DNA of 64,000 nucleotides, taken from assembly GCF_000381765.1 (NCBI RefSeq), contig NZ_KB907074.1:434001-498000 (forward strand), written 5' to 3'. This DNA comes from [Zimmermannella] faecalis ATCC 13722. Its GTDB lineage: Bacteria > Actinomycetota > Actinomycetes > Actinomycetales > Microbacteriaceae. Under the pieces are notes generated by a model, which had not been told where the DNA came from, searched no databases, and saw nothing but the letters and a program-made list of their open reading frames with translations. A program made the position numbers and the translations under genes. The first letter of the stretch is position 1. Every line of letters starts with the position of its first letter. Positions 40,150-49,737 of the stretch are shown here, in pieces.

Positions 40150-40200
40150 GGGGTCTCCTCCGTATTCAAATGTCTCACGGCGCTCGCGCGCCGGAAGCGA

Positions 40201-41964
40201 CTATCCTACCGCACGGCGAGCGACGAGCGTCGCGACGGCGTCGTCGAGCGACACCTGTTCGCGCTCGTTCGTGCGACGGTTCCACAGCTCGACAATGCCG
40301 TCAGCTGCGGTCTTTCCGGCGATGAGAATCCACGGCACACCAATCAGCTCGGCGTCGCCGAACTTCACGCCGGGCGACTCCTTCGGACGATCGTCGAAGA
40401 GCACCTCAAGCCCGTGCGCCTCAGCATCGAGCGCGAGACGCTCCGCCACCTGCAGCGGCACCTCGCCCTTGCCGGTCGCGATCACGTGCACGTCGAAGGG
40501 AGCGATCGACTCCGGCCAAATGAGCCCGCGGTCATCGTGGTTTTGTTCTGCGATGAGAGCGAGGTTTCGCGTCACGCCGATGCCGTACGACCCCATCGTC
40601 ACGACGACCTGCTTGCCGTTCGGGTCGAGCACCTTCGCACCGATCGCTTCGGCGTACTTGCGGCCAAGCTGGAAGACATGCCCGATCTCGGTGCCACGCT
40701 CCGCAGTGATCGGACCGGCGCCGTTCGGAGCGGGGTCGCCGTCACGCACCTCGGCGGCTTCCACCCGACCATCGGCCGTGAAATCACGGCCGTACACGAG
40801 GTGGCGCACGTGCTGTTCGAACTCGTTCGCGCCCGTTACCCAGGTCGACCCGTCGCCGATTCGGGTGTCGAGGTAGTACGGAATGCCCGTGGTCGATTCC
40901 TCACCGAGGAACTGGGCACCGTTTTTCCATGGCCCGATGTAGCCGCGAATCAGCTCGGGATGCCCAGCCATGTCGGCCTCGGTCGCTGCCTCGACCTCGC
41001 GCGGCGAGAATGCCACCTCAAGCCGCTTCATGTCGACATCGCGGTCGCCCTGCAGGCCGACGATTGCGAGCTCGCGGTTGCCCTCGTGGTCGACGAGTGC
41101 GACGACCAGATTCTTTAGCGTCTGGTCGCCCGTGATGCCTTCTTGCTCGCAAATCGCCGCGATTGTGCCGGCGTTCGGGGTCGCGAAGACCTCGACCGCC
41201 GGGTCGCTCGACGCATCCCGTGCCGGAGCCGGAGTTGCGGTATAGGCTTCGACGTTCGCCGCGTAGCTCCCGTCGGCGGTACGCACGAAGGTGTCCTCGC
41301 CGACCTCGGTCGGGTGCAAGAACTCCTCCGACTTCGAACCGCCCATCGCGCCCGAGTCGGCCGCGACGATGACGTAGTCGAGGCCGAGTCGCGAGAAGAT
41401 GCGCTCATACGCGTCGCGCTGCGACTGGTAGCTCGCGTCGAGACCCTCGTCGTTCCAGTCGAACGAGTAGGCGTCCTTCATCGTGAACTCACGGCCGCGC
41501 AGGATTCCGGCGCGAGGCCTCGCCTCGTCGCGATACTTGTCCTGAATCTGATACAGCATGACCGGGAGGTCCTTGTACGACGAGAAGAGGTCCTTCACCG
41601 CGAAGGTGAATGCCTCCTCGTGTGTCGGGGCAAGCACCATCTCGGCGTCCTTGCGATCGCGGAGGTGGAACATCCCATCGCCATAGTCGTCGACGCGGCC
41701 GGTCGTCTCGTAGAACTCCTGTGGGAGCAGCGCGGGGAACAGCATCTCCTGAGCGCCAGCCCGATTCTGCTCTTCCCGAACGATCTGTTCGACGCGACGA
41801 CGCACCCGCAAGCCGAGCGGGAGCCACGCAAAAATACCGGGGGCCTGGCGGCGGATATACCCCGCACGAACGAGCAGGCGGTGGCTCGCGACTTCGGCGT
41901 CGGCAGGGTTATCGCGCAGCGTGCGAAGGAAGTAGTTCGACAGACGTTGAATCACGTCGGCCAT
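40201..41964 (-). CDS. proS: proline--tRNA ligase
   Basis: 587 aa, bacterial type with the INS editing domain (about 220-390) inserted between class II motifs 2 and 3. Motif 1 at [30 protein letters not shown], motif 2 [27 protein letters not shown], and motif 3 [36 protein letters not shown], followed by the anticodon-binding domain. ATG 41962-41964; nusA is 51 bp downstream. Confidence 0.98.
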   Translation of the reverse strand: MADVIQRLSNYFLRTLRDNPADAEVASHRLLVRAGYIRRQAPGIFAWLPLGLRVRRRVEQIVREEQNRAGAQEMLFPALLPQEFYETTGRVDDYGDGMFHLRDRKDAEMVLAPTHEEAFTFAVKDLFSSYKDLPVMLYQIQDKYRDEARPRAGILRGREFTMKDAYSFDWNDEGLDASYQSQRDAYERIFSRLGLDYVIVAADSGAMGGSKSEEFLHPTEVGEDTFVRTADGSYAANVEAYTATPAPARDASSDPAVEVFATPNAGTIAAICEQEGITGDQTLKNLVVALVDHEGNRELAIVGLQGDRDVDMKRLEVAFSPREVEAATEADMAGHPELIRGYIGPWKNGAQFLGEESTTGIPYYLDTRIGDGSTWVTGANEFEQHVRHLVYGRDFTADGRVEAAEVRDGDPAPNGAGPITAERGTEIGHVFQLGRKYAEAIGAKVLDPNGKQVVVTMGSYGIGVTRNLALIAEQNHDDRGLIWPESIAPFDVHVIATGKGEVPLQVAERLALDAEAHGLEVLFDDRPKESPGVKFGDAELIGVPWILIAGKTAADGIVELWNRRTNEREQVSLDDAVATLVARRAVG

Positions 41965-42023
41965 CGTACCCCGGCACCCGACCGCCGCCGTCTTCGCAGA
42001 CCGCGCTGGTGCGGTTGCTCCGG

Positions 42024-42833
42024 TTACCAGGGCTGATCGGGCTGGCTGCCGCCACCGTAGCCGTTCTCTTCGTTGTCGACGTCGTTCCGACGATCTTCCT
42101 GGTTCTCCCCCATGCCGTCTTCCAGCTCATCGAGTGAGTCGGGGTCTGGGCTCGCATCCGGGTCTTTTTGATCGCCATCATTCCCATCTTGCTGCTCGTC
42201 GCCATCACCGCCCTCGCCGTCCTCCGGCTGCTGCAGTTCTTCAAGCTTCTGCCGAATTCGTTCGTCGCTATCGGTGATCGACCGGTTCGATGTCGACAGC
42301 TCGCACGACGGGTCAGCCTCTTCGAGCACCCCGAGCGCCTCCCCGTACTTCGCCATCGCCGTGTCGGCATCCTCGGCCTCGAGCGCGAGGTCGCCTTCCC
42401 GCTCAATCGCGATCGCAAGGTTCGCGCGGATCGGACACTGCTCGGGCGGAGTCGCGAGATCGAGGGCGGCGCGCAGTTGTTCCTGCGCCTCGGGCAGCGC
42501 CTCGAGCTGGAGGTAGCTCGTGCCCATGTTGTAGAAGGGTTTCCACGGCTCGACCACGTTGAGAAACTTCAGCTGGCCCGACGTGTTGAGCGCCTGCTCG
42601 TAGTCACCGCTCGCGTACTGCGAGATCGCGGATTGGGCAATGACGTGTTGCGCGATCAGCTTCGCCGAGGTCAGCAACAGCACGATGGCGATCGGCAGGC
42701 TCCACAGCAGCAGGTGCCGCCGGAGTCGGCGTCGACGCCGAGCGGACGACACAGCAGTTCCGCCGGTGCCGGCGGTTCGGGTTGAGCGTGCGACGGTACG
42801 CCGCTCGACGATGTTGTCGTCGGTCTCAGCCAT
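42024..42833 (-). CDS. membrane-anchored TPR protein of the MoxR/VWA operon
   Basis: 269 aa from ATG 42831-42833. One membrane helix ([21 protein letters not shown], about 40-60) follows a basic N-terminus. The extracytoplasmic part contains tetratricopeptide-like units ([69 protein letters not shown]). The C-terminal 80 residues are very acidic and Gly/Asn-rich. Last gene of the operon; resembles BatC-like TPR proteins. The start overlaps the VWA gene end by 8 nt. Confidence 0.85.
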   Translation of the reverse strand: MAETDDNIVERRTVARSTRTAGTGGTAVSSARRRRRLRRHLLLWSLPIAIVLLLTSAKLIAQHVIAQSAISQYASGDYEQALNTSGQLKFLNVVEPWKPFYNMGTSYLQLEALPEAQEQLRAALDLATPPEQCPIRANLAIAIEREGDLALEAEDADTAMAKYGEALGVLEEADPSCELSTSNRSITDSDERIRQKLEELQQPEDGEGGDGDEQQDGNDGDQKDPDASPDPDSLDELEDGMGENQEDRRNDVDNEENGYGGGSQPDQPW

Positions 42834-43866
42834 TTCGCGCCTCCTCCGCAGCTCGACGTGCGTCATCGCGCGCATCCTGGTCTTCGATCGCGTCGCGCAG
42901 CTGTCGCCCTGATCGTGTCAGCACGAACGCCTCGAAGAGCAGCCAGGCCACGGCCACAGCGGCGAATGCCCAGTAGATCGGGAAGGTCATGCGATTTGCC
43001 GCGTCGGAGCTCATCACCCCGCGCGCAACGTCGACGGTCGCGGGTTCCAGGTCGGCATTCGCGTCGCGGTGCTGATAGCGCACGCGCAGCTGCTGGGCGA
43101 TGTCGTCGAGGTTCCCCTCATCGATCACCGAGATACCGTCTTCGTACGTCCTGGTGTCGTAAATGTAGTCGCCGTAATCGCGCCCGTACTCGTCGTATGC
43201 GCGCATCCGGCCACCGGCCTCGGTGCCGTAGCCGAGCACACTGCCCCCTTGGATGAGCGTCGCCGAATCTGAGAAGTCGAGCGGACGATCACCGCCCGTG
43301 TCTTCCCCATCACCGAGGTAGTACACAAGTCGCGCCCGTTCGCCCTTCGTGTCGGCGTCGGCCGCACCCTGCAGTACTTCCTCGAGCAGGTCGGCCGCCG
43401 CGAACGGCGAGCTCCCCATCGCGTAGTACGCGTCATCCGGAGCGAGCTGGTTGACCGACTCTTGCAGCGCCGTCGCGTCATTCGTGAACGGAAGCCGCTG
43501 CACCGCGGTACGCCCAAACGTGATGAGCGCGTACCGTGCGCCGGGATGCGCCGCCGCAAGCTCCGCAATATCGTCTTTCACCGCGTCGAGGCGCATCTCA
43601 CCGCCGTCCCAGTCTTCTGCGGCGATCGACGGCGACGTGTCGACCACGAACACGACATCAACCGCGTCGTTCGCTACGTTCGCTGCCACCGAGCCAACGC
43701 CGGGTCGCGCGATCGCACCGACCAGCGCGAGCACGAGCACGAGCCGGCCGACCCACATGAGGCGGGCTCGCCCCTCCGCCCGAACCAGGGCGAACATGAC
43801 ATAGCCAACAAGTAGCAGGCCGAACGCGACGAGCAGCCATACCGGCAGCATTGGATTGAAGGTCAT
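42826..43866 (-). CDS. membrane-anchored von Willebrand A domain protein (second)
   Basis: 346 aa from ATG 43864-43866. Two N-terminal helices (PVWLLVAFGLLLVGYVMFALV; WVGRLVLVLALVGAIARPGVG), a VWA domain with the MIDAS motif DTSPS (VVFVVDTSPSIAAEDW), and a C-terminal helix (FPIYWAFAAVAVAWLLFEAFVL). BatB-like. The ATG overlaps the stop of the preceding VWA gene by 4 nt. The longer frame upstream is a shadow. Confidence 0.88.
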   Translation of the reverse strand: MTFNPMLPVWLLVAFGLLLVGYVMFALVRAEGRARLMWVGRLVLVLALVGAIARPGVGSVAANVANDAVDVVFVVDTSPSIAAEDWDGGEMRLDAVKDDIAELAAAHPGARYALITFGRTAVQRLPFTNDATALQESVNQLAPDDAYYAMGSSPFAAADLLEEVLQGAADADTKGERARLVYYLGDGEDTGGDRPLDFSDSATLIQGGSVLGYGTEAGGRMRAYDEYGRDYGDYIYDTRTYEDGISVIDEGNLDDIAQQLRVRYQHRDANADLEPATVDVARGVMSSDAANRMTFPIYWAFAAVAVAWLLFEAFVLTRSGRQLRDAIEDQDARDDARRAAEEARNG

Positions 43867-44858
43867 ATCCGCAGCCTCCGAACGCACACGAGGAAGATCG
43901 GCACGCCGATGATCATTCCCCACAGCCAAAAATCGGGCCGGTCGATGATGTACAGCTGCGGGGCTCCCTGAATCAGGCTTGTCTGTTCGCTCGTAATGGC
44001 GTCGACGATCTCATCGACCGAGTCCTCTTCTGTGAGTGGAAAGTACGGGAACTCGTTGCTTTCCATGACCCCCTCGTACTCGGCGGCGAACGCGTCGTCG
44101 TACTCGTTCGCGTCGAGCCCGTACACAGTAATGAAGTTCTCCCGGGCATAGTTCGCCGCCTGCTCGAGCGACACCGATGGCGAGCCGTTCACGACGTTGT
44201 CGGTCGCGAGGATCACCGACCGTGATCGCCCGTCGTCGACGGGCGGCTCGGTTGACGAGGGCTCGGCCCCTGGGAACTGCATGACACATGACGCAAGCCC
44301 GTCGCCGACGAGTGAGGCACCGGGCCGGTTGAGAGTGCCCGACGTATACACGGCCGACCCGGTCTGCGATTGCATCGCGTCGCGCACCTGCGTGAGCTGA
44401 TCTTCGACGAACTCGTAGTCGTCGGTGAGAGGGAAGACCGGCACCGCCGAGGAGTTCCAGAGGACAAGCGCCATGCGCTCGCCGTCGAAGCCGGGCAGCA
44501 TCTCGAGGTAGCGGTCGATCACCCGCGCGTCGTACTCGGTCATTGACCCCGAGACGTCGAGACAGAGCACGATATCGCGGTTGTACTTCTCGGGAGTCTC
44601 GACGCGGGTGTACACCCACCGTGCCGCGGTCATCGTTGCCGTAGCGAGCACGAGCGCGAGTACGACCGCGGTCACGCCCGTCAGCAGGCTCGCTCGGGTG
44701 AGCGCCCGACGGTAGCCGGGGAGGTCGGTGAGTCGTTGCGAGTTCGCGATCGCCGTTGTCGGCCGTGGCCGAAGGCGGCTCCACCACCAGCCCCCGACAA
44801 CCAGGGCGACGACGAGCACGACGACCGCGACGGGAAGCCACCAGAACGCTAGTTCCAT
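43863..44858 (-). CDS. membrane-anchored von Willebrand A domain protein (first)
   Basis: 331 aa. N-terminal helix (WWLPVAVVVLVVALVVGGWWW) and second helix at 56-75; VWA domain with MIDAS DVSGSMTEYD; C-terminal helix FWLWGMIIGVPIFLVCV. BatA-like. Located between the DUF4381-like and second VWA genes. Such proteins pair with MoxR ATPases in envelope-linked chaperone or metal-insertion roles; the client here is unknown. Confidence 0.88.
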   Translation of the reverse strand: MELAFWWLPVAVVVLVVALVVGGWWWSRLRPRPTTAIANSQRLTDLPGYRRALTRASLLTGVTAVVLALVLATATMTAARWVYTRVETPEKYNRDIVLCLDVSGSMTEYDARVIDRYLEMLPGFDGERMALVLWNSSAVPVFPLTDDYEFVEDQLTQVRDAMQSQTGSAVYTSGTLNRPGASLVGDGLASCVMQFPGAEPSSTEPPVDDGRSRSVILATDNVVNGSPSVSLEQAANYARENFITVYGLDANEYDDAFAAEYEGVMESNEFPYFPLTEEDSVDEIVDAITSEQTSLIQGAPQLYIIDRPDFWLWGMIIGVPIFLVCVRRLRI

Positions 44859-45343
44859 CCCGAAATCACCTGCCTCGCGTCGTGCGTCGCCGCTGCGACG
44901 TTCCGCTGCGCATCCCGCGCGAAGATGCCGGGGTACAGCTGCGCCACCGTTCGCGTCGTGCCGTAGAGCTCGGTCGTCGCAAGCTCGGTCAGCGTCATAT
45001 GGTCGGCTGGCACGCCGGTCGCCTCGGCGACGAACTCGCGTACCGTGACGCTGATGTGTTCGTAGGCGGTGCGATCGTCGAGGCGGCCGGCGGCAACGGC
45101 TTGCTCGATCTCATCGAGGCGGGCGAAGGCGGTGCGTCGCTCGTCCGCAAGGTCAACTTCGTGCTCCGGCGTTGCCTCGACTCGCTCCCCTCGTTCTCGT
45201 GTGAATGCCCATGCAAGGACGTAGTACACAAGCACGAGCACGATGAGCGCGATCCCCACGAGCAGCCAGAACGGGCTGTACCCGACGAGGGGCATCACCT
45301 CACCCGGCAGGGTCGGCGCATCCTGAGCCGCGAAACTAGACAC
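44849..45343 (-). CDS. single-pass membrane protein, DUF4381-like
   Basis: 164 aa from GTG 45341-45343, which has AGGAGG 7 nt upstream. One helix (FWLLVGIALIVLVLVYYVLAWAF) after an N-terminal LPGEVMPLVGYSPF segment, then a helical cytoplasmic tail (TAYEHISVTVREFVAEATGV...LYPGIFA). This layout and its place after DUF58 match DUF4381-type genes of Bat operons; the family assignment is moderate. Both ends overlap neighbouring genes (8-10 nt). Confidence 0.75.
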   Translation of the reverse strand: MSSFAAQDAPTLPGEVMPLVGYSPFWLLVGIALIVLVLVYYVLAWAFTRERGERVEATPEHEVDLADERRTAFARLDEIEQAVAAGRLDDRTAYEHISVTVREFVAEATGVPADHMTLTELATTELYGTTRTVAQLYPGIFARDAQRNVAAATHDARQVISGWN

Positions 45344-46223
45344 GGGAGTGCCTCCTCGCCCGCAACAGGTCGAGAATGCGAGGTACCGCGTCGTCGATCC
45401 GCTCGAGTCGGGTGTGTGAGACGCCTCGTCGCTCAAGCTCATTGCGAAGTTCTGCGTCGCGCTCCCGCGCAGCCGAAGCGAGTTCGGCCCGGAGCCGCGG
45501 CGAACGGGCGAGCGACGCGGGCATGGTCCAGTCGCCGGCCACGTCATAGCTCGTCGTACGGCCGTCGGCCCCGAACGGATCGGCGTCGCCTATCTCCAGC
45601 CAGATGAGCTCGTGCGCCGCAGCGAGTGCCCCCAGCTGTATCCGCAGCCGCTCGTCGAGCTGCACCTCATCGGCAATCACAACGACGAACATCCGCTGCT
45701 TCAGCGAGATTCGAACCCGCTCGAGGAGTCCAAGCAGGTCGCTTCGAGCGCCATCGAGGGCGACCGGATCGGCGATCGCTCGTAGGCCACGCTCGAGCGC
45801 CGCCTCGGTCGCGCGGAACGGCAACCGCTGCACGCCATCGGCGTTTCCGGTGATGACCCCGACCTCGTCGCCATGCCGCACGGCGACATAGCCGAGGGCG
45901 CCGGCCGCCATAATTGCGATGTCGCGCTTCGTGTCTCCGCCCGCCGAGCTTGCCGCCATGTTGCGACCGGAGTCCACGACGAGACAGAGCCGGTTGCGGC
46001 GCTCGTCGGCCCACCGCCGCACGAGCGTCGTACCCGACCGTGCGGTCGCGTTCCAATCGATGTCGGCGACCTCGTCGCCCGGCGAATACTCGCGCAGGTC
46101 GTCGAAGTCCATGCTGCGCCCCCGGTGAATCGCCGCGTACTGGCCCTCGAGCAGGTGCGTCGCGCGTCGCCGCGCCCGAAGGAACAGGCGGGTCTTCACT
46201 CGGGTGAGGAGCGATTCGGTCAC
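45336..46223 (-). CDS. DUF58 domain-containing protein
   Basis: 295 aa from GTG 46221-46223. Contains the DUF58 signature region DFDDLREYSPGDEVADIDWNATARSGTTLVRRWADERRNRLCLVVDSGRNM, a VWA-like fold in which the MIDAS is partly kept (DSGRN). No membrane helix. Classic partner of MoxR; the start overlaps the moxR stop by 4 nt (GTGA). Confidence 0.92.
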   Translation of the reverse strand: MTESLLTRVKTRLFLRARRRATHLLEGQYAAIHRGRSMDFDDLREYSPGDEVADIDWNATARSGTTLVRRWADERRNRLCLVVDSGRNMAASSAGGDTKRDIAIMAAGALGYVAVRHGDEVGVITGNADGVQRLPFRATEAALERGLRAIADPVALDGARSDLLGLLERVRISLKQRMFVVVIADEVQLDERLRIQLGALAAAHELIWLEIGDADPFGADGRTTSYDVAGDWTMPASLARSPRLRAELASAARERDAELRNELERRGVSHTRLERIDDAVPRILDLLRARRHSRV

Positions 46224-47212
46224 GGAGTGCGAACCGCCTGCAGGAGTGCGTCAATCACACGTTCCGGCTTCACGCCGGTCGCCTCCGCCTCGAACCCGAG
46301 CAGCACCCGGTGGCGAAGGATGCGGTACGCAAGCGAACGCACGTCTTCGGGGATCACGTGGTCACGGCCCGCGAGCAGCGCGACCGCCCGCGCACCCGCC
46401 GTGAAGTTAATCGACGCGCGTGGTGAGACGCCGGCCTCGACGAGCCGCGCGAGCTCGGGCACGAGGTACTGATCGACGTGCCGCGAGACGTAGGCGATCG
46501 ACACGATGTATTCGGTGATCGCGGGGTCGATGTAGACGCGTCGGGTGAGCTCCTGCAGTTGCAGCACGTCATCGAGCTCGGCGACGTGGCTGAGCCCCTC
46601 GGTGAACACGCCCGCGTCGATGCGGCGCAACACCTCGGCCTCCTCGTGCGGCTGCGGGTAGTCGAGCACATCCTTCAGCATGAACCGGTCAAGCTGTGCC
46701 TCGGCGAGGATGTACGTGCCCTCCTGCTCAATCGGGTTTTGCGTTGCGATGACAAGGAAGGGGCTCGGCAGCGGGTAGCGCTTGCCGCCGATGGTCGTCT
46801 GGCGCTCCTGCATCGCCTCGAGCATCGCCGACTGGGTCTTCGCGCTCGACCGGTTGATCTCGTCAAGCAGCACGACGTTCGCGTGCACGGGCCCGAGGCG
46901 CGTTTCGAAGCGCGCCTCGACGGCGTCGTACACCTGGGTGCCGATGATGTCGCTCGGCAGCAGGTCGGGCGTGCACTGGATGCGCTTGAACTCGCCGTTG
47001 AGCGATGCGGCGAGCGTTTCGGCCGCCGTCGTCTTCGCGAGACCCGGCACCGATTCGAGCAGCACGTGCCCGCCCGTGAGCAGCCCGATCAGCAGCGTCT
47101 GCCGGAGGCGGTCCTGCCCCACCACCCTGGATTCGAGTGCCGTGCCGATCTTGCCGGTGAGATCGTACGCTCGGGCGAGCTCGTCATGCGAGATCCGGGG
47201 GGATGCAGTCAT
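46220..47212 (-). CDS. MoxR-family AAA+ ATPase
   Basis: 330 aa. Walker A VPGLAKTTAAETLA (GLAKT form of the family), Walker B NVVLLDEINRSSAKTQSAMLEAMQE, sensor 1 FLVIATQNPIEQEGTY, and a C-terminal lid domain. First gene of the moxR-DUF58-DUF4381-like-VWA-VWA-TPR operon. I choose the ATG 47210-47212 because TACGAT lies exactly 7 nt upstream; an ATG three codons earlier is the alternative. Confidence 0.94.
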   Translation of the reverse strand: MTASPRISHDELARAYDLTGKIGTALESRVVGQDRLRQTLLIGLLTGGHVLLESVPGLAKTTAAETLAASLNGEFKRIQCTPDLLPSDIIGTQVYDAVEARFETRLGPVHANVVLLDEINRSSAKTQSAMLEAMQERQTTIGGKRYPLPSPFLVIATQNPIEQEGTYILAEAQLDRFMLKDVLDYPQPHEEAEVLRRIDAGVFTEGLSHVAELDDVLQLQELTRRVYIDPAITEYIVSIAYVSRHVDQYLVPELARLVEAGVSPRASINFTAGARAVALLAGRDHVIPEDVRSLAYRILRHRVLLGFEAEATGVKPERVIDALLQAVRTP

Positions 47213-47219
47213 GCAGGCC

Positions 47220-47225
47220 ATCGTA
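47220..47225 (-). promoter_or_regulatory. candidate -10 for leaderless moxR operon
   Basis: TACGAT, 7 nt before the moxR ATG, in the 80-bp gap after the M50 protease gene. Confidence 0.45.
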
Positions 47226-47292
47226 CGCACCGATTTCCACGCCCCGCGTCCGACCCGAGTCGTCCCCTGGGGCGTCCTCGGCGATGACATCG

Positions 47293-48624
47293 CTACTCAG
47301 AAAAGAGGCTGATCGGGTTCACGATGTCAGTGAAGATGAACAGTGCGCCGATGACCATGAGCACGCCCGCCATGACGATCGTGACCGGGAGCAGCTTTGC
47401 CGCGTCGAACGGCCCAGGGTCGGGCTTGCCGCGCACCCGCGCCCACCAGCGGCGTAGGCCATCCCACAGGGCAGCAGCGATGTGCCCACCGTCGAGTGGC
47501 GGCAAGGGCACGAGGTTAAGGACGCCGAGCATCACGTTGAGCGACCCCACAATCGTGAGCACGGTCGCGACCCGGTCAAGCACCGGGGTGTCCTCAAGCG
47601 CGACGACCTCCCCGGTGATTCGGCCCACACCAACGACGCTCATCGGCCCGTAGGGGTCGCGTTCCGCGCCAAGGAATCCGGCCTGGAACATCTGCACGAC
47701 GCGTTCGGGCATCGTCACGATCACGTTCGCGACGCCGGAGATGTTTTGCCAGTACATCTCACCGACAAAGCCGATGCCCTGCTGCTGACGCTCCATCGCG
47801 GCGGTGAAGCCGACGAAGCCGACCGTGGTCGTCACGGGGTTGCCGGCGTCATCTTCAACGATGCGGCCCGTCGCGTCGTCGACGACGTAGATTTCGTTGG
47901 GGCGCGGCGTGACCTGCAGCTGGAGCGTTTCGCCGCCGCGGACGACCGTGAGTTCAAGCGGAACGCCTGATGACACCCGGATCTTCGCTTGCAGCTCGTC
48001 CCAGCCGCTCAGCGGCGCACCATCGAGCTCGGTGATGCGGTCGCCGGGCTCGATGCCCGCCTCCGCTGCGGGTGATGCCTCGGTGCAGTCGTCAGCAGAT
48101 TCCGTCGACCCCGCGGGCACGACGCAGCGGTAGACCTCGCTCACGGTCGTCGTGGGCTGATACACGCCGAAGCCGACGGCAACGATCGAGAAGATGATGG
48201 CGGCGAGGATGAAGTTCATGATCGGCCCGCCGAACATGATGAGGAGCCGCTTCCACACCGACAGTCGATAGAACGCGCGGTGTTCTTCGCCCGCCGGAAT
48301 CGTTTCGGCGCTCGCCTCGCGACCGTCCTGAATCAGCCGACTGAACATCCCCGTTCCGGCGGCCTCGGCCTTGTGCCCGGGTGCGGGCGGGTACATGCCG
48401 ATCATCGAGATATAGCCGCCGAGCGGCAGCAGCTTGAAACCGTATTCGGTCTCCCCGCGCCGGAACGACCACAGGGTCGGGCCGAACCCGATCATGTACT
48501 GGGGTACGCGCACGTTGAATCGCTTCGCGAAGAACAGGTGCCCGAGTTCGTGCAGCGCGATCGAGAGCCCAAGGCCGACGAGTGCGGCGAGGATCCCGAT
48601 GATGAAGAGCACGATTCCAGTCAC
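47293..48624 (-). CDS. site-2-type intramembrane zinc metalloprotease (M50, RseP-like)
   Basis: 443 aa from GTG 48622-48624. Zinc motif HELGH (residues 25-29) lies in the first helix, a PDZ domain sits in the middle (GIEPGDRITELDGAPLSGWDELQAKI), and the LDGG motif (PLPPLDGGHIAAALWDGL) supplies the third ligand. It cuts membrane-spanning regulators after site-1 cleavage. The GTG start gives the usual family N-terminus directly preceding the first helix and has TAGGCT 8 nt upstream; an ATG at 48685-48687 would add 21 residues but has no signal. Confidence 0.93.
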   Translation of the reverse strand: MTGIVLFIIGILAALVGLGLSIALHELGHLFFAKRFNVRVPQYMIGFGPTLWSFRRGETEYGFKLLPLGGYISMIGMYPPAPGHKAEAAGTGMFSRLIQDGREASAETIPAGEEHRAFYRLSVWKRLLIMFGGPIMNFILAAIIFSIVAVGFGVYQPTTTVSEVYRCVVPAGSTESADDCTEASPAAEAGIEPGDRITELDGAPLSGWDELQAKIRVSSGVPLELTVVRGGETLQLQVTPRPNEIYVVDDATGRIVEDDAGNPVTTTVGFVGFTAAMERQQQGIGFVGEMYWQNISGVANVIVTMPERVVQMFQAGFLGAERDPYGPMSVVGVGRITGEVVALEDTPVLDRVATVLTIVGSLNVMLGVLNLVPLPPLDGGHIAAALWDGLRRWWARVRGKPDPGPFDAAKLLPVTIVMAGVLMVIGALFIFTDIVNPISLFSE

Positions 48625-48632
48625 GACCGAGA

Positions 48633-48638
48633 AGCCTA
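48633..48638 (-). promoter_or_regulatory. candidate -10 for the M50 protease gene
   Basis: TAGGCT, 8 nt before GTG 48622-48624; decides that start over the upstream ATG. Confidence 0.35.
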
Positions 48639-48729
48639 ACCCCCGCAACCACTCGGCTCCTGCTTGGAACCGGGGAACGCGTAACATGGCCGGGTTAGAG
48701 AGATCGCTTGCGCATCAAGGAGGCCAGTT

Positions 48730-49737
48730 GTGACCGGCACGTTCACGGGGGATGCGGCGGCCGAGCTCGCAGTGGTGACTCGCAACGGGTTTGTGGAATC
48801 GCGACACCTTGGCAGTGCGGTCGTCACCGGCCGCGAGGGTGAGGTCCTGTTCTCGCTCGGAAGCCCCGAGGCCGCGGTGTTTCCTCGTTCCTCACTGAAA
48901 TCGCTGCAAGCGCTCGCGTCGCTCGAGGCCGGTGCCTCGCTCGATGGCGAGCACCTCGCGATCGCGTGCGCGAGTCACATCGGAACTCCCGGTCACGTCG
49001 CGCTCGTGCGCGACGTCCTCGCGCGGGCAGGACTCGACGAGCGCAAGCTGCAGTGTCCCGCCGCGTGGCCAGGTGACCGAGCGAGTCGTGACTCGCTCGT
49101 GCGTTCCGGAGAGGCGTCGGCCGCAATCTATCTGGAGTGCTCGGGGAAGCACGCAGCGTTCCTCGCGGCATGCACCGCCTCGGGCTGGCCCACCGAGTCG
49201 TACTTGCAGGCCGACCATCCGCTCCAGCGCCTCGTCGCCGACACGGTCGCGCGCTTCGCCGGCGAGCAGGTTCGCGCCACCGCCGTCGACGGTTGCGGCG
49301 CGCCCGTGTTCGCGATTTCACTCGTCGGACTGGCCCGCGCGATGTCACGATTCGCAACGTCGCAGGCCTCATCGCCGTTCGCGATCTTCCGAAATGCGGC
49401 TCATGTCTGGGATGCGCAGCTCGCGCATCCTTGGACGGTTCAGGGTGCGGGGCGGGCCGACTCGGTCGTGATCGAACAGCTCGGGGTGCTCGCAAAGTCG
49501 GGCGCCGAGGGCGTGCAGGTGCTCGTCGCGCCCGACGGCACCTCGGTCGCGGTGAAGATGCTCGACGGATCGAATCGCGCGAGCATGCTCGTCGGTCTGC
49601 AGCTACTGCTTGCCGCCGGTGCAATTGCCGCCGACGACGCGCAGCGCGTGCTTCCTTCGCTGCGTCTCGAGGTGCTCGGTGGCGGCGCGCCAGTCGGGAG
49701 CATCCTGCTGGGAAGCGACGTACCCACAACCTTCTAG
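48730..49737 (+). CDS. L-asparaginase II family protein (PF06089 type)
   Basis: 335 aa. Actinobacterial asparaginase family: TRNGFVESRHLGSAVV, FPRSSLKSLQALA, ACASHIGTPGHVALVRDVL, and YLECSGKHAAFLAACTASGWP with the SGKHA active-site-like block. It would release ammonia from asparagine in the cytosol. GTG 48730-48732 with AAGGAGG 7 nt upstream. Plus-strand gene between minus-strand neighbours; its stop overlaps the end of the EccC-like gene by 4 nt (convergent). Confidence 0.9.
   Translation: MTGTFTGDAAAELAVVTRNGFVESRHLGSAVVTGREGEVLFSLGSPEAAVFPRSSLKSLQALASLEAGASLDGEHLAIACASHIGTPGHVALVRDVLARAGLDERKLQCPAAWPGDRASRDSLVRSGEASAAIYLECSGKHAAFLAACTASGWPTESYLQADHPLQRLVADTVARFAGEQVRATAVDGCGAPVFAISLVGLARAMSRFATSQASSPFAIFRNAAHVWDAQLAHPWTVQGAGRADSVVIEQLGVLAKSGAEGVQVLVAPDGTSVAVKMLDGSNRASMLVGLQLLLAAGAIAADDAQRVLPSLRLEVLGGGAPVGSILLGSDVPTTF

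Noticed and set aside
35776-41118. 1780-codon open frame on the plus strand
   Set aside because: It lies antisense to rbfA, infB, ylxR, nusA and proS, which are certain. Long antisense frames arise from G/C-biased third positions; its product is Arg/His/Val/Asp-rich nonsense without domains.
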